Numbered from the stretch's first letter, positions 27,154 through 36,334 are shown. The stretch: 64,000 nt of DNA from Gluconacetobacter aggeris (GCF_014174395.1 NZ_JABEQD010000014.1:1-64000), one strand, 5' to 3'. Notes: generated by a model not told the origin, from the letters alone. Numbers and translations are program-made.

Positions 27154-29511
27154 CTAATATTGCAGGCTGACCCGGCCGCCGATGAAGCGCGGCTCGCCGG
27201 AAAACCAGAGATAGGTCGTCGTGGTCTGTCCTCCGGCCACCGCGTACTGGCGATTCAGCAGGTTGGTGGCATAGACCGTCGCCGACCATGGCCCCTTCAG
27301 GGGCCGGTAGGTCATATGGGCGCCCAGCAGGAAATAATTGGGCAGCCGCTGATATCCCAGTCCGCCTGGCGTCAGGGCCTGGGAATCGCGGTATGTCCAG
27401 TCCAGGCCGGTTTCCCACTGATAATGCGTGAACACCGGCAGCCGGTAGTCGGCCGAACCGTTGAGGGTCAGCTTGGGAATGCCGGAATCGACGCCGCCAT
27501 AATCCTGGTAGAAGGGCTTCCACACCCCCGTCGCGGCATAGTACGCATCGACCGTCGCCAGATTGACCTGCTGGAACTGCTGGAATTTTCCGCGCTCGTA
27601 GCCGAAATTCTGCTGGATGAAGAGATATTTCACTGGGTGGATTTCGGTATTGAACTCGATGCCCCAGACTTCGGATTTGGGAATATTGGTGTACCGACCT
27701 AATGTTCCATAATTCGGGGCGACATAGATGCCCAGGATCTGCTGGTCGTGGTAATCGTAATAGAACGCGGCCCCGTTCAGGCGGAAGACGTTGGGAATGA
27801 TGTCGCTCTTGAATCCGGCTTCGTACGCCAGCACTGTTTCCGGCTTGAAGGGCGTCAACTGGTCCTGGACGACCGTGTCGTTGGCCGAAAATCCGCCCGG
27901 CTTGAAGCCCTTGGAGACCTTGAAGTAAAGCTGGAGGTTCCGGCGCGCCTGCCACTGTATGCCGGCATTGCCGCTGAACTGGTTGGCCTCCGCCCCCTCG
28001 TCGTGGAATTTCAGGGACGCGATCTGCTGCAGGCTGGCGTTGTAATGGTTCGTTTCCAGGCCGAGCATCTGCCGGTCGTCGGATTCATGCGTGATGCCGC
28101 CGAACAGCGTCACATGCGCCGGCAGGCGGTAGGACAGGTTCGCATATTGCGAGAAGGTCTGCTGGTTCTGCCGGAATGGCGTCTCGGTCATGAATCCCCG
28201 GTAGTCCAGGAAATCGTAGTAGAAGCTCTGCAACACCCTGACCCGGTTGTAGAACGCCCCGACCGCCCATTGCAGGGGCGCCTGACGGGCCTGCGACGCC
28301 AGGCGCAGTTCCTGCGAGAAGGAGTTGGCGACGATGTTGCGATAGGCGTTGCCGGTCGAGTAGGTCAGGCCGTCCTGGTCGGTGAACTCGCCCTCGCGCT
28401 CGGTTTCGTAGGCGCTGATGCTCTGGAGCGTCGCGAAGCCCAGGTCGCGCCGCATCCTCAGATCTGCGCCCCAGAACGTATTGTGTTCGCTGGGATACAG
28501 CGTCGACGGGCGGCCGACCAGTTGCGCGAACGGCCGGGTCATGTTCCAGTTCGCCTGCTGGTAGGACGGCATGGGGTTGGAGAATGCGGGCAGCACGTTC
28601 TTGACCGGACGGCCCACGATGACGTTGGAATCGTCCTGGACCCAGTGCCCGGTCAGCATGATTTCGGTCTTCTCGTCGGGCGTCCAGCGAAGCTTGGCCC
28701 GCAGGCCGCCCTCCTGCGCATCGCCGAGATGGGTGTGGTTCATCGGGCTGTACTGCCATCCGCCGCCATGCATGGTCTGGCCGGCGATGCGGAAGGACAG
28801 GTTGCGGGCCAGTGGTCCGGACACATACAGGTCGGTCCGGCTGCGGGCATAGCTGGCGATATCCTCCGTCACCCCGCCATGCCAGGTATCCGTCGGGTCG
28901 GCGGTATGGATATTCACCTCGCCCCCCGAATCCGCCATGCCATGCGTCGTGCCCACCGGGCCCGGCACGATATCGACATTCGCAAGGTCGAACATCATGC
29001 CGTTGGACATGGTGCTGAGTGGAAAGGCGACTCCGTCCACATAGGTCATGACCGATGACATATTGTTCTGGGTGAAATCGCTCATGCCGATGCCGCGGAT
29101 GAAATAATTGGTGCTGGCCGTGCCCATCAGCGACTGGATCGTCACGTTGGGGGCCAGGTTCTGCAGGTCGGTATTCCTCACCACGCCCTTTCTGGTCAGG
29201 GTTTCGCCCGTCAGGCGGGTCGCGGAGTCCGGCTGGGTCTGCGCCTCCTGAAAATGGAAATAGCGGCGCACTGTGCTGACGGTGATGTTTTCGGCCCTGG
29301 ACGCGCTGCCCGCCTTGGACCCGCCATTGGCCCCGGGCGCGCCGGTCGTCCTGGCGTGCGGGCTGTCCTGCGGCGCGGACGCTGCCCGGGCATCGCCCTG
29401 GCCCAGATACAGGGAGCAGGCACCCGCCATCAGCAGGATCTTCAGGCCAGGCGCCGTGCCTGTCCTGCACGTGGCCGGGGGGAGGGCCGGGGTACCGGGA
29501 TCGATCGTCAT
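27154..29511 (-). CDS. TonB-dependent outer-membrane receptor 2
   Basis: A 785-residue receptor. A long N-terminus with a hydrophobic stretch (KILLMAGACSLYLGQGDARAAS) acts as signal peptide. The plug includes TLTRKGVVRNTDLQNLAPNV and NYFIRGIGMSDFTQ. The barrel shows KVSKGFKPGGFSANDTV, a sequence typical of receptors linked to organic-substrate uptake, and ends SLQY with an aromatic terminus. It is unrelated in detail to receptor 1. Gap to peptidase T is 58 bp. Confidence 0.88.
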   Translation of the reverse strand: MTIDPGTPALPPATCRTGTAPGLKILLMAGACSLYLGQGDARAASAPQDSPHARTTGAPGANGGSKAGSASRAENITVSTVRRYFHFQEAQTQPDSATRLTGETLTRKGVVRNTDLQNLAPNVTIQSLMGTASTNYFIRGIGMSDFTQNNMSSVMTYVDGVAFPLSTMSNGMMFDLANVDIVPGPVGTTHGMADSGGEVNIHTADPTDTWHGGVTEDIASYARSRTDLYVSGPLARNLSFRIAGQTMHGGGWQYSPMNHTHLGDAQEGGLRAKLRWTPDEKTEIMLTGHWVQDDSNVIVGRPVKNVLPAFSNPMPSYQQANWNMTRPFAQLVGRPSTLYPSEHNTFWGADLRMRRDLGFATLQSISAYETEREGEFTDQDGLTYSTGNAYRNIVANSFSQELRLASQARQAPLQWAVGAFYNRVRVLQSFYYDFLDYRGFMTETPFRQNQQTFSQYANLSYRLPAHVTLFGGITHESDDRQMLGLETNHYNASLQQIASLKFHDEGAEANQFSGNAGIQWQARRNLQLYFKVSKGFKPGGFSANDTVVQDQLTPFKPETVLAYEAGFKSDIIPNVFRLNGAAFYYDYHDQQILGIYVAPNYGTLGRYTNIPKSEVWGIEFNTEIHPVKYLFIQQNFGYERGKFQQFQQVNLATVDAYYAATGVWKPFYQDYGGVDSGIPKLTLNGSADYRLPVFTHYQWETGLDWTYRDSQALTPGGLGYQRLPNYFLLGAHMTYRPLKGPWSATVYATNLLNRQYAVAGGQTTTTYLWFSGEPRFIGGRVSLQY

Positions 29512-29541
29512 ATGTCTGTCCTTTTCCTGTGCATATCTGTT

Positions 29542-29567
29542 CGTCAGGATATTTTTGTCCCCTGACG
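29542..29567. promoter_or_regulatory. Inverted repeat in the leader of TonB receptor 2
   Basis: CGTCAGG and its complement CCTGACG are separated by 12 bases, in the AT-rich 134-bp gap before the receptor gene. The receptor may therefore have its own promoter or leader control. It could be a protein-binding site or an RNA hairpin. Confidence 0.4.
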
Positions 29568-29645
29568 TGTATTCGGTAAAGAATTTCTGTATTTAATTAC
29601 TTGTTGTTCGTTGTATTTTTCAATAAAATATCGACGAATACGGAG

Positions 29646-30920
29646 TCATATCTCTTCCAGGCCACACCATTTCGATATGAATACGGAAAGTGTGCAGGTG
29701 ACGGACTTCAGCGTGTCCAGGTCGACATATTCGTCATATCCGTGCGCATTGGCGCCCGAAACGCCGTAGCTCAGGCTGGGAATGCTGAAATAGCGCCCAT
29801 AGAACCGGCAATCCGTGACGGCCGGCAGGACGATTTCCTCCGCCTCGGTCCCGGTGACGTCGCGATGCGCGGCACGCACCGTGTCCTCGAAAGCCGATCC
29901 CGGCGGCAGGACATAGTCCTCGGCCTGGAAGCCGTTCCAGACGATTTCCGGCCCGTTGTCGCGCAGGAACGGGTCGCGGCGTGCCGCTGCCTCCACGACG
30001 GCCGCGATATCGGCGCGAAAGACGGCAAGGTCCCGGCCGGGCGGCACGCCGATCCGGCAGTCGACCGCGCACCAGGCGGGAACGCTGCTGGCCCAGTCCC
30101 CGCCCCTGATCCTGCCCACGTTGAACTTGATCGGGTTTTCGATCCGTGAGAACCACGGGTCGTCTCCCAGAGTTCGGTTCAGCCGCGCCACCTCCTGCTG
30201 GATGGCCGACAGGATCGGATAGGCCGAAAGGATCGCGTTCGCGCCGCTGCCGGCGGAATGGACGTGAACCGGATTGCCCCGCACCACCAGCCGGAACCAC
30301 ATGACGCCGATAGTGCCCCGCAGGATATTCTGCCCCGTCGGTTCCGGGATCAGGCAGGCATCCGCGCGATATCCCCGCGCCAGGGTGGAAAGCGCCCCAT
30401 TGCCGGTGCATTCCTCTTCGGTCACCGTCTGGACGTACACGTCGGAACCCGGCGCCTTTCCCAGGCGCCGCAGCGCGTCCAGGGCGAACACCATGGCGCA
30501 GACGCCCGATTTCATGTCGTAGCTGCCGCGGCCATACAGGCGTCCGTCCCGGATGACGGGGCGGAAGGGCGGCGACGACCACATCTCCGCCGGCCCTGTC
30601 GGCACGACATCCACATGGCCTTGCAGGATCAGGCTGCGTCCCCGCTGGACGGGCGCGCGCAGGGCCGCGACCAGTTGCACCGCCCGCGCGTAATCGGTGT
30701 CGTGCACCGGCGAGTATCCGGGCAGGTGGGCGATCGCGACATCGTCCAGCGTATAGCGGTCGACCGCCCACCCGCGCGACCGGAATTCGCGCGCCAGCCA
30801 GTCCTGGCAGGGGGCTTCCTCTCCCCGCGTGCTGGGAAAGGATACGAGTTCCGACAGCCATGCGATCTGGCTGGACCAGTTTTCCGCCACCGCGTTCCTG
30901 ATATCGTCGGTCTTCAGCAT
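29646..30920 (-). CDS. M20 family deacylase/dipeptidase 2 (ArgE/DapE-like)
   Basis: A 424-residue zinc hydrolase. Active-site residues: His102 and Asp104 (LQGHVDVVPTG), Asp135 (GRGSYDMKSGV), Glu168/Glu169 (TVTEEECTGN), then PEPTGQN. The lid domain has the NPVHVHSAGSGANAI dimer-interface segment. It is longer than the first M20 protein and only distantly similar. The start at 30920 (MLKTDDIRNAV) is preferred over 30953 or 30980. Substrate probably an N-acyl amino acid or dipeptide. Confidence 0.82.
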   Translation of the reverse strand: MLKTDDIRNAVAENWSSQIAWLSELVSFPSTRGEEAPCQDWLAREFRSRGWAVDRYTLDDVAIAHLPGYSPVHDTDYARAVQLVAALRAPVQRGRSLILQGHVDVVPTGPAEMWSSPPFRPVIRDGRLYGRGSYDMKSGVCAMVFALDALRRLGKAPGSDVYVQTVTEEECTGNGALSTLARGYRADACLIPEPTGQNILRGTIGVMWFRLVVRGNPVHVHSAGSGANAILSAYPILSAIQQEVARLNRTLGDDPWFSRIENPIKFNVGRIRGGDWASSVPAWCAVDCRIGVPPGRDLAVFRADIAAVVEAAARRDPFLRDNGPEIVWNGFQAEDYVLPPGSAFEDTVRAAHRDVTGTEAEEIVLPAVTDCRFYGRYFSIPSLSYGVSGANAHGYDEYVDLDTLKSVTCTLSVFISKWCGLEEI

Positions 30921-31007
30921 CGTCCGTCCTGTCGCTCGTCGTGGGCCATTCATGGGCGGGCGCGGGCTGGCAGCGGCCATGATGGCACGTGAATGGAAAT
31001 GTCGTTG

Positions 31008-32738
31008 TTAAAGCGGGATATCGGGCCGATAGACGATCCTGCCGCCGATCATGACCATCTGGACATGCGTATCCAGAATCCGTTGCTCCGGCTCCGTCAT
31101 GATGTCCTGGTCCAGGACGATCATGTCGGCCAGCTTTCCGGGCTCGATACTGCCCTTGCTGTTCTCTTCCCACGAGAAATAGGCCGGATCGATGGTGTAG
31201 TGCCGGATGGCCTCGGTGCGCGAGACGGCCTCGCCGCCGCCCAGGACCCGGCCGTCGGGTCCCTTGCGCGTTATCGCGGCGTACAGGCCCACCATCGGGC
31301 CGATCGGCAGGTTGTCGCTGCTGAAGGCGATCCGGAGGCCGAACCTGTTGGGCGTGGCGACGGCATTGTTGTGGGCCAGGCGCCAGTCGTCCAGATTGTC
31401 CTCGTACCGGCGCTCCAGATCATACAGGAAATTCGGCTGCTGTACGATCATGATTCCGTCGCGCGCCATGGTCTCCATGGTCGCCTCCGGCGGCATGATC
31501 GTGAAATGGCACAGGAACCAGCGACGGTCGCGGCCCTTGCGGTCGGGACCGGGGATGGTGGCCAACGCCTTGTCGTAAGCCCTGACCGTCTGGACGATGG
31601 CCGCGTCGCCGATCGTATGCAGTGCCATCTGCCATCCGGTCCTGGCCGCCGTATCGACCATCTCCTGCAAGCGCGCATCGGTGAAGAAGCCTCGCCCGCG
31701 AAAGCCGGGCTGGCCCTTATAATCCGCCAGCAGCCATGCCGTGGGGCCGGTAAAGCCGCCATCGACAAGATTTTCGCCGATGCCGCCCAGGCGCACGCGA
31801 TCGTCCCCATAGCCGCTATGATGCGGGTATTCCGCCAGCCGTCGCGCCCCGGGATAGGCGATATAGGTCGTCACCCGGGGCAATGCCTCGCCCTGCTGGC
31901 GGTAGATGGCCTGCAGGCGGCGGAAGGTCAGGGTCGGCGGCGGATCGGCGATCCCGCCCAGGCCGACGGGTTCGTCGTCGATCGAGGTCGTCGCGGAATG
32001 AAAGCTCGTGATGCCCAGCGGAATCAGCCGCCGGATGGACGCCACATAGGTCGGCTTCAATTCCTCCCATGAATCCAGGGGAATGAGCCGGCGGTACAGA
32101 TCGACGCGCTCGCGAACGATGCCGGTCGGCTCGCCGGCGGCATCGTGCTCGATGATGCCCCCCACCGGGTCGGGGGTCGCACGGCCGATATGCGCCAGCT
32201 TCATCGCCAGCGCGTTTCCAACGGCGGAGTGGCCGCCTGCCCGTGTCAGCAGCACGGGATTGTCCGGCACAGCGGCATCAATGTCCGCGTGCGTGATGAC
32301 CCGCCGCTCGGCCAACTGGGCTTCGTCCCATCCATTTCCGGTGATCCACTCGCCGGGTTTCAACACCGACGCCTTCTGCTTCAGCCGAGCCTGGATGTCG
32401 GCGATGGATTTCGCTCCTTCCAGACTGACCTGACGGTGCGACATGGGCAGCATATGGACATGCGTATCCGTGAAGCCCGGCATCAGGACATGGTGGTGAA
32501 GGTCGATCACCTGCCGGGCATCAAAACGATCCAAAATCGACTCGTCGCCGACCGCCAGTATCCGATCGCCCCTGATCGCGACGGCATCGGCGACGGAAAA
32601 ATGACGGTCGACCGTCAGCACCTTGCCATTGTGGAAGATGATGTCGGCGCCCTCCCGGGCTACGGAGGGGGACGGCAGGACCATGCATGCGACGATGGCG
32701 CCGGCGATCTGGTCCCGAAACGATCTGGTCATCGACAT
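31008..32738 (-). CDS. Secreted amidohydrolase, YtcJ/NfdA-like (amidohydrolase_3)
   Basis: A 576-residue metal-dependent hydrolase with a signal peptide (about 1-27, ending PSVAREG). The family start ADIIFHNGKVLTVD and the metal-binding HxH (GFTDTHVHM, His93/His95) are visible. LHTIGDAA and FSSDNLPIGP supply later ligands, and KLADMIVLD closes the fold. Relatives include N-substituted formamide deformylase, but most YtcJ members are uncharacterised. First gene of the minus operon, transcribed away from LysR 2 across an AT-rich gap. Confidence 0.83.
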   Translation of the reverse strand: MSMTRSFRDQIAGAIVACMVLPSPSVAREGADIIFHNGKVLTVDRHFSVADAVAIRGDRILAVGDESILDRFDARQVIDLHHHVLMPGFTDTHVHMLPMSHRQVSLEGAKSIADIQARLKQKASVLKPGEWITGNGWDEAQLAERRVITHADIDAAVPDNPVLLTRAGGHSAVGNALAMKLAHIGRATPDPVGGIIEHDAAGEPTGIVRERVDLYRRLIPLDSWEELKPTYVASIRRLIPLGITSFHSATTSIDDEPVGLGGIADPPPTLTFRRLQAIYRQQGEALPRVTTYIAYPGARRLAEYPHHSGYGDDRVRLGGIGENLVDGGFTGPTAWLLADYKGQPGFRGRGFFTDARLQEMVDTAARTGWQMALHTIGDAAIVQTVRAYDKALATIPGPDRKGRDRRWFLCHFTIMPPEATMETMARDGIMIVQQPNFLYDLERRYEDNLDDWRLAHNNAVATPNRFGLRIAFSSDNLPIGPMVGLYAAITRKGPDGRVLGGGEAVSRTEAIRHYTIDPAYFSWEENSKGSIEPGKLADMIVLDQDIMTEPEQRILDTHVQMVMIGGRIVYRPDIPL

Positions 32739-33079
32739 CCTTGTCCTTCACTCCAGGAGCAATTTTACAAAACGGAAAGCATTTAATTCATAAAACAAAA
32801 TAAAAAACCTTTCAAAACTGACAATTAGATATAAATTCTCTCAAAAATAAAACATAAACTTGATAATTATTATAAATATAATAAAAATAAATTGACATAT
32901 ACGTAAATTTTATGCTGATACGTGAAATGTAACTTATTATTTTTGTTATTTTCTCTCAAATATATCCTGACTGGTGGTTCTCATGCATTTGTCATACATG
33001 ACGATTCGATACGGCAATAAGATGCTTTATTCGTTGTGCTGTGGTGACGAATGATCACCGCCCACTTTTGGAGGAACGC
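32739..33079. promoter_or_regulatory. Extremely AT-rich divergent control region
   Basis: The 341 bp between the amidohydrolase and LysR 2 are overwhelmingly A and T from about 32760 to 32970, unlike anything else in the window. They hold runs of AAAATAAA/TTATAAATAT type and one perfect TTGACA (32892-32897) on the plus strand. No gene is seen. Such a tract is a natural target for H-NS-like silencers and for LysR control of both flanking genes. Confidence 0.6.
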
Positions 33080-33988
33080 ATGCCATATGGTCGTTTCTTG
33101 CCATCCATGGCGCTGCTGCGCGCCTTTGTCGTCATCGGACGTGAAGAGGGAATCCGGCGCGCCGCGAAGACGCTCATGGTCGACCATGCGGTCATGAGCC
33201 GTCATCTGCGCGATCTGGAACGCTTCCTGGGCCGTGAGCTGGTCGACCGCGCGTCCGGCCGGCTGACGCCGGCCGGACGCGCCTATCACGATCGCGTCGC
33301 CCTGGCACTGGACCAGATCGAAGGGGCCACGCTCGATACGCGTGCCCATGTCGCCGAGCGTTCGCTGACCATCTGGTGCGTGCCGGGGTTCGCATTCCAC
33401 TGGCTTGCCGGGCGCTGCCAGCATTTCCGGGCCAGCCATCCGGACATCGACCTGGTCATACGGCCGTCCGAGACGCCGGCCATGTTCCGCGACGACGGGG
33501 CCGACGCCGACATCCGCTTCGTGCGCGACGGCTGCACCGGAACCATGCGGCAGATGGAAATTACCCGCCCCAGCGTCTTTCCGGTCGCCAGTCCCGATTG
33601 CGTCAGGGCCCTGCCCTTCCAGCCCGTCTGTGCGGCGGACCTCGCCATGCTGCCTCTTCTGGAAGAAGGCAGCGACCAGAGCTGGAACCGCTGGTTCGCC
33701 ACGCAATGTCCTTCCCTGCATCTTTCCTACAAGCCGGTGGCCAAGCTGTGGCAGGCCCACATGGTTCTGGCGGCCGCGCGGGAGAGCGCGGGCATTGCCC
33801 TGGCCAACCGCTTCCTGGTGGAAACCGACCTGGCCCGGGGGACCCTGACCAAAATCCGGCCTCTGTCCGAGGATTTCGTCGATGTATCCTTCGGGGCCTA
33901 TGTCCTGCGGGCACCGGACAAGAATTGGGGGCACCCTCCGATCGCGAGCTTTGCCTCGTGGCTGGTGGAGGAAGTGCGCAAATCCTGA
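33080..33988 (+). CDS. LysR-type transcriptional regulator 2
   Basis: A 302-residue GcvA-like LysR regulator. Helix-turn-helix at about residues 8-60 (SMALLRAFVVIGREEGIRRAAKTLMVDHAVMSRHLRDLE), followed by a substrate-binding domain (LTIWCVPGFAFHWLAGR...). The ATG at 33080 has a strong ggagg eight bases upstream and gives the standard N-terminus; a GTG at 33041 is weaker. It is divergent from the amidohydrolase operon, its likely target. Confidence 0.88.
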   Translation: MPYGRFLPSMALLRAFVVIGREEGIRRAAKTLMVDHAVMSRHLRDLERFLGRELVDRASGRLTPAGRAYHDRVALALDQIEGATLDTRAHVAERSLTIWCVPGFAFHWLAGRCQHFRASHPDIDLVIRPSETPAMFRDDGADADIRFVRDGCTGTMRQMEITRPSVFPVASPDCVRALPFQPVCAADLAMLPLLEEGSDQSWNRWFATQCPSLHLSYKPVAKLWQAHMVLAAARESAGIALANRFLVETDLARGTLTKIRPLSEDFVDVSFGAYVLRAPDKNWGHPPIASFASWLVEEVRKS

Positions 33989-34054
33989 GATCGCCGCGTT
34001 CTCTATAATTGCGGAGCGTGGCGCGGGTGTCGGCGCGTTCGGACGGTTGGGCGG

Positions 34055-34708
34055 CTATGCCGGCACCGGCCAGGCCTGCATCCCGATGCGGGCGATTTCC
34101 TGCAGTCTTTGGCGCGGTACGCCGTCCCGGGCCTGCACCGCCATGCCGCGCAGGAGGGCGCTGTAGAAGGTGGCCAGGGCCTTGATGGCGGTGTCGGGGG
34201 GGAGGTCGCCGGCCTCGATTCCCTGGTGGAGGCGGGTGGCCAGGGCGGTTTCGGCCTGGATGCGTTGGGTGGCGAGCAGGTCGCGCAGGCGGGCCTGGGT
34301 GGGGGCGCATTGGGTGGCGGCGGCTGCGATCATGCAGCCGGTCGGCAGGTCGTTGCGCGTGAATTCGGTGGCGGCTGTGGTCAGCAGGTGCGCGAAGGTG
34401 CTGCGGGTGTCGGTCTGTGCGTTCAGGATGGTGAAGAACCAGGTGCCGACGAGCTTGATGTAGGCCTCGATGGCCTCCTGATACAGGGCTTCCTTGCTGC
34501 CGAACGCGTTGTAGAAGCTCGACGCGCTGATGCCCATGGCGGCGGTCAGGTCGTCGAAGCTGGTGCCGTCATAGCCCCGGTCCCAGAACAGGCGCATCGC
34601 GGCGCACAGGGCCTGCGCCCGGTCGAAGGATTGCGGGCGGCCCCGGCCGCGGCGGGTGGGGGCGGTCTGCGGGGCGGCCTGCGTGTCGGCGATTATTTTT
34701 GTAGTCAT
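34055..34708 (-). CDS. TetR-family repressor
   Basis: A 217-residue TetR regulator. N-terminal basic arm (TRRGRGRPQSFDRAQAL) and helix-turn-helix (about 30-70: MRLFWDRGYDGTSFDDLTAAMGISASSFYNAFGSKEAL), then the all-helical ligand domain. It is divergent from an SDR gene with a palindrome between them, so it probably represses that gene and itself in response to an unknown small molecule. ATG at 34708. Confidence 0.88.
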   Translation of the reverse strand: MTTKIIADTQAAPQTAPTRRGRGRPQSFDRAQALCAAMRLFWDRGYDGTSFDDLTAAMGISASSFYNAFGSKEALYQEAIEAYIKLVGTWFFTILNAQTDTRSTFAHLLTTAATEFTRNDLPTGCMIAAAATQCAPTQARLRDLLATQRIQAETALATRLHQGIEAGDLPPDTAIKALATFYSALLRGMAVQARDGVPRQRLQEIARIGMQAWPVPA

Positions 34709-34759
34709 CGCTCCATAAATCCTTGAACGCGGGGATGCGTCTCTCAATATGCCTCATGT

Positions 34760-34775
34760 TGGAGCGGGCGCTCCA
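34760..34775. promoter_or_regulatory. Probable TetR operator
   Basis: Perfect 7-bp inverted repeat with a 2-bp centre, TGGAGCG-gg-CGCTCCA, in the 142-bp gap between the divergent TetR and SDR genes. Size and place match a TetR-family operator. Confidence 0.6.
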
Positions 34776-34850
34776 CATTTTAACCTATCCGTTTTGCAAA
34801 CCGGGCATGAGGGGCGGAGGCGCTTCCCGGCCCAGAAGAGGCATGGACCA

Positions 34851-35597
34851 ATGAGCAAGCTTTCAGGAAAAGTCGCGATCGTCACCGGCGCCTCCAAGGG
34901 GATCGGGGCCGGGATCGCCAAGGCGCTGGCGGCGGAAGGGGCTGCCGTCATCGTCAATTATGCGTCCAGCAGGGCGGGGGCCGATGCGGTGGTCTCCGCA
35001 ATCACCGAAGCCGGTGGCAAGGCCGTTGCCGTGCAGGGCGACGTGTCGCGCAAGGCCGACGCGCAGGGCCTGGTCGATGCCGCGATCAGCCAGTTCGGCC
35101 GGCTGGATATTCTGGTGAACAATTCGGGCGTTTATGAATTCGGGTCGATCGAGGAGATCACCGAAGAGCATTTCCACCGGCAGTTCAACGTCAACGTGCT
35201 GGGCGTGCTGCTGACAACCCAGGCCGCGGTGGCGCATCTGGGGGCCGGGGGCAGCATCATCAATATCAGTTCGGTCGTCTCGCGCATCACGCCGCCCAAT
35301 TCGGCGGTCTATACCGGCACCAAAGGCGCGGTCGATGCCATTACCGGGTCGCTGGCGCGGGAACTCGGGCCGAAGAAGATCCGGGTGAATGCCATCAATC
35401 CGGGGCTGATCGAGACCGAGGGAACACAGACCGCGCAGGTCGTCGGCTCGGAGATGGAGCAGGCCATCATCGCGCAGACGCCGCTGGGCCGCACGGGGCA
35501 GGTGCGCGACATTGCGCCGCTGGCGGTTTTCCTGGCGTCGGACGATGCCGGGTGGCTGACGGGGGAAACGCTGATCGCGTCCGGCGGCCTGCGCTGA
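34851..35597 (+). CDS. Short-chain dehydrogenase/reductase (3-oxoacyl-ACP reductase-like)
   Basis: A classical SDR of 248 residues. Cofactor motif TGASKGIGAGIAKAL (about 12-26) with no Asp at the end of beta-2 (VNYASS), suggesting NADP preference. NNSG (about 90), catalytic Ser in NISSVVS, and the YTGTK motif (YxxxK) are all present; it ends LIASGGLR. It reduces a carbonyl or oxidises an alcohol; the true substrate is unknown. Likely target of the divergent TetR repressor. Confidence 0.87.
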   Translation: MSKLSGKVAIVTGASKGIGAGIAKALAAEGAAVIVNYASSRAGADAVVSAITEAGGKAVAVQGDVSRKADAQGLVDAAISQFGRLDILVNNSGVYEFGSIEEITEEHFHRQFNVNVLGVLLTTQAAVAHLGAGGSIINISSVVSRITPPNSAVYTGTKGAVDAITGSLARELGPKKIRVNAINPGLIETEGTQTAQVVGSEMEQAIIAQTPLGRTGQVRDIAPLAVFLASDDAGWLTGETLIASGGLR

Positions 35598-35658
35598 TAT
35601 GGGGACCGGCCTGGCGCGACAGCGCCGGGCCGGGATTTCGCCGGTTGTGGCCGGCGCA

Positions 35659-35690
35659 TAAAAAAACCGCCCCGAAGAGCGGGGCGGTTT
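35659..35690 (-). terminator. Rho-independent terminator of the cold-shock gene
   Basis: On the minus strand an 11-bp GC-rich stem (AAACCGCCCCG / CGGGGCGGTTT) with a short loop is followed directly by a run of T. It lies about 25 bases after the cold-shock stop codon. Confidence 0.85.
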
Positions 35691-35714
35691 CCGAGGGTGC
35701 CGCTGGCGGAACCT

Positions 35715-35921
35715 TCACGCAGCCTTGAGATTGACCGCGGACTTCTTGCCGTTGCGGCCAGCCTCGATTTCATACGAAATCTTCTGGCCTTCGTTGAGGG
35801 TGGCCATGCCGGCGCGCTCAAGCGCGGTGATGTGGACGAACACGTCGGCGGTTCCGTCCTCCGGCTGGATGAAGCCATAGCCCTTGGTGCCGTTGAACCA
35901 TTTTACGGTGCCTGTTGTCAT
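35715..35921 (-). CDS. Cold-shock domain protein (CspA family)
   Basis: A 68-residue single-stranded nucleic acid-binding OB-fold protein. RNP1 (KGYGFIQP) and RNP2 (VFVHI) are intact. Length is normal. It ends in NLKAA. A strong aaagga ribosome-binding site precedes the ATG at 35921, and a clean terminator follows. The 5' region is AT-rich, as expected for a regulated cold-shock leader. Confidence 0.95.
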   Translation of the reverse strand: MTTGTVKWFNGTKGYGFIQPEDGTADVFVHITALERAGMATLNEGQKISYEIEAGRNGKKSAVNLKAA

Positions 35922-36330
35922 AACGAGGCTCCTTTACTGTAGTGCGGTGGTGCATACAAAACGTGTACGCAATCGTAACTTGTCACGGAACAACACCGAC
36001 ACAACGCGCGCCAGGGGTCCTCATAAAAGCATCCACCGCCACCATCTGCACATGAATAAATTTCAGAATCAAGTTAAAAATTCTTCCTTCCGTCATTATT
36101 ACATGGAAATATTTTCTACGGCGTTGATTATGCCTGTCGTTATCCCGAAAATATCAGAAAGCGGCAAGATTTCGTGATGGAGATTTTCTCCCGGACGGGA
36201 TGGTGGGAGAGGTGGGAATGGTGAGGTTGGGGCCGCCAGATGGGGGAGACTGGCTGTGCCAATGAGGGAGGGCTGGCCGACGGGAACCCGGCTTTCCCAC
36301 CCTAACCACCGCCTGTGCTTCAATGGGGAC
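35922..36330. other. Intergenic region upstream of csp
   Basis: About 400 bp without a supported gene. The left part should be the promoter and leader of the cold-shock gene; 36040-36130 is AT-rich. The rest resembles degraded coding sequence and may be part of the broken GAF gene to the right. Confidence 0.4.
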
Positions 36331-36334
36331 GGTG

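Larger units (their letters stand above)
12903..33988. other. Metabolic island (two LysR-associated uptake/hydrolysis operons)
   Basis: Fifteen non-phage genes between the phage primase and a TetR/SDR pair. Plus operon 12903-22040 and minus operon 32738-24029 each contain an M20 hydrolase and a TonB receptor; LysR genes lie at 22053 and 33080. Base composition is visibly less GC-extreme than in the flanking phage genes, and the island contains the most AT-rich 240 bp in the window. No transposase, integrase or clear terminal repeat marks its ends. Confidence 0.6.
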
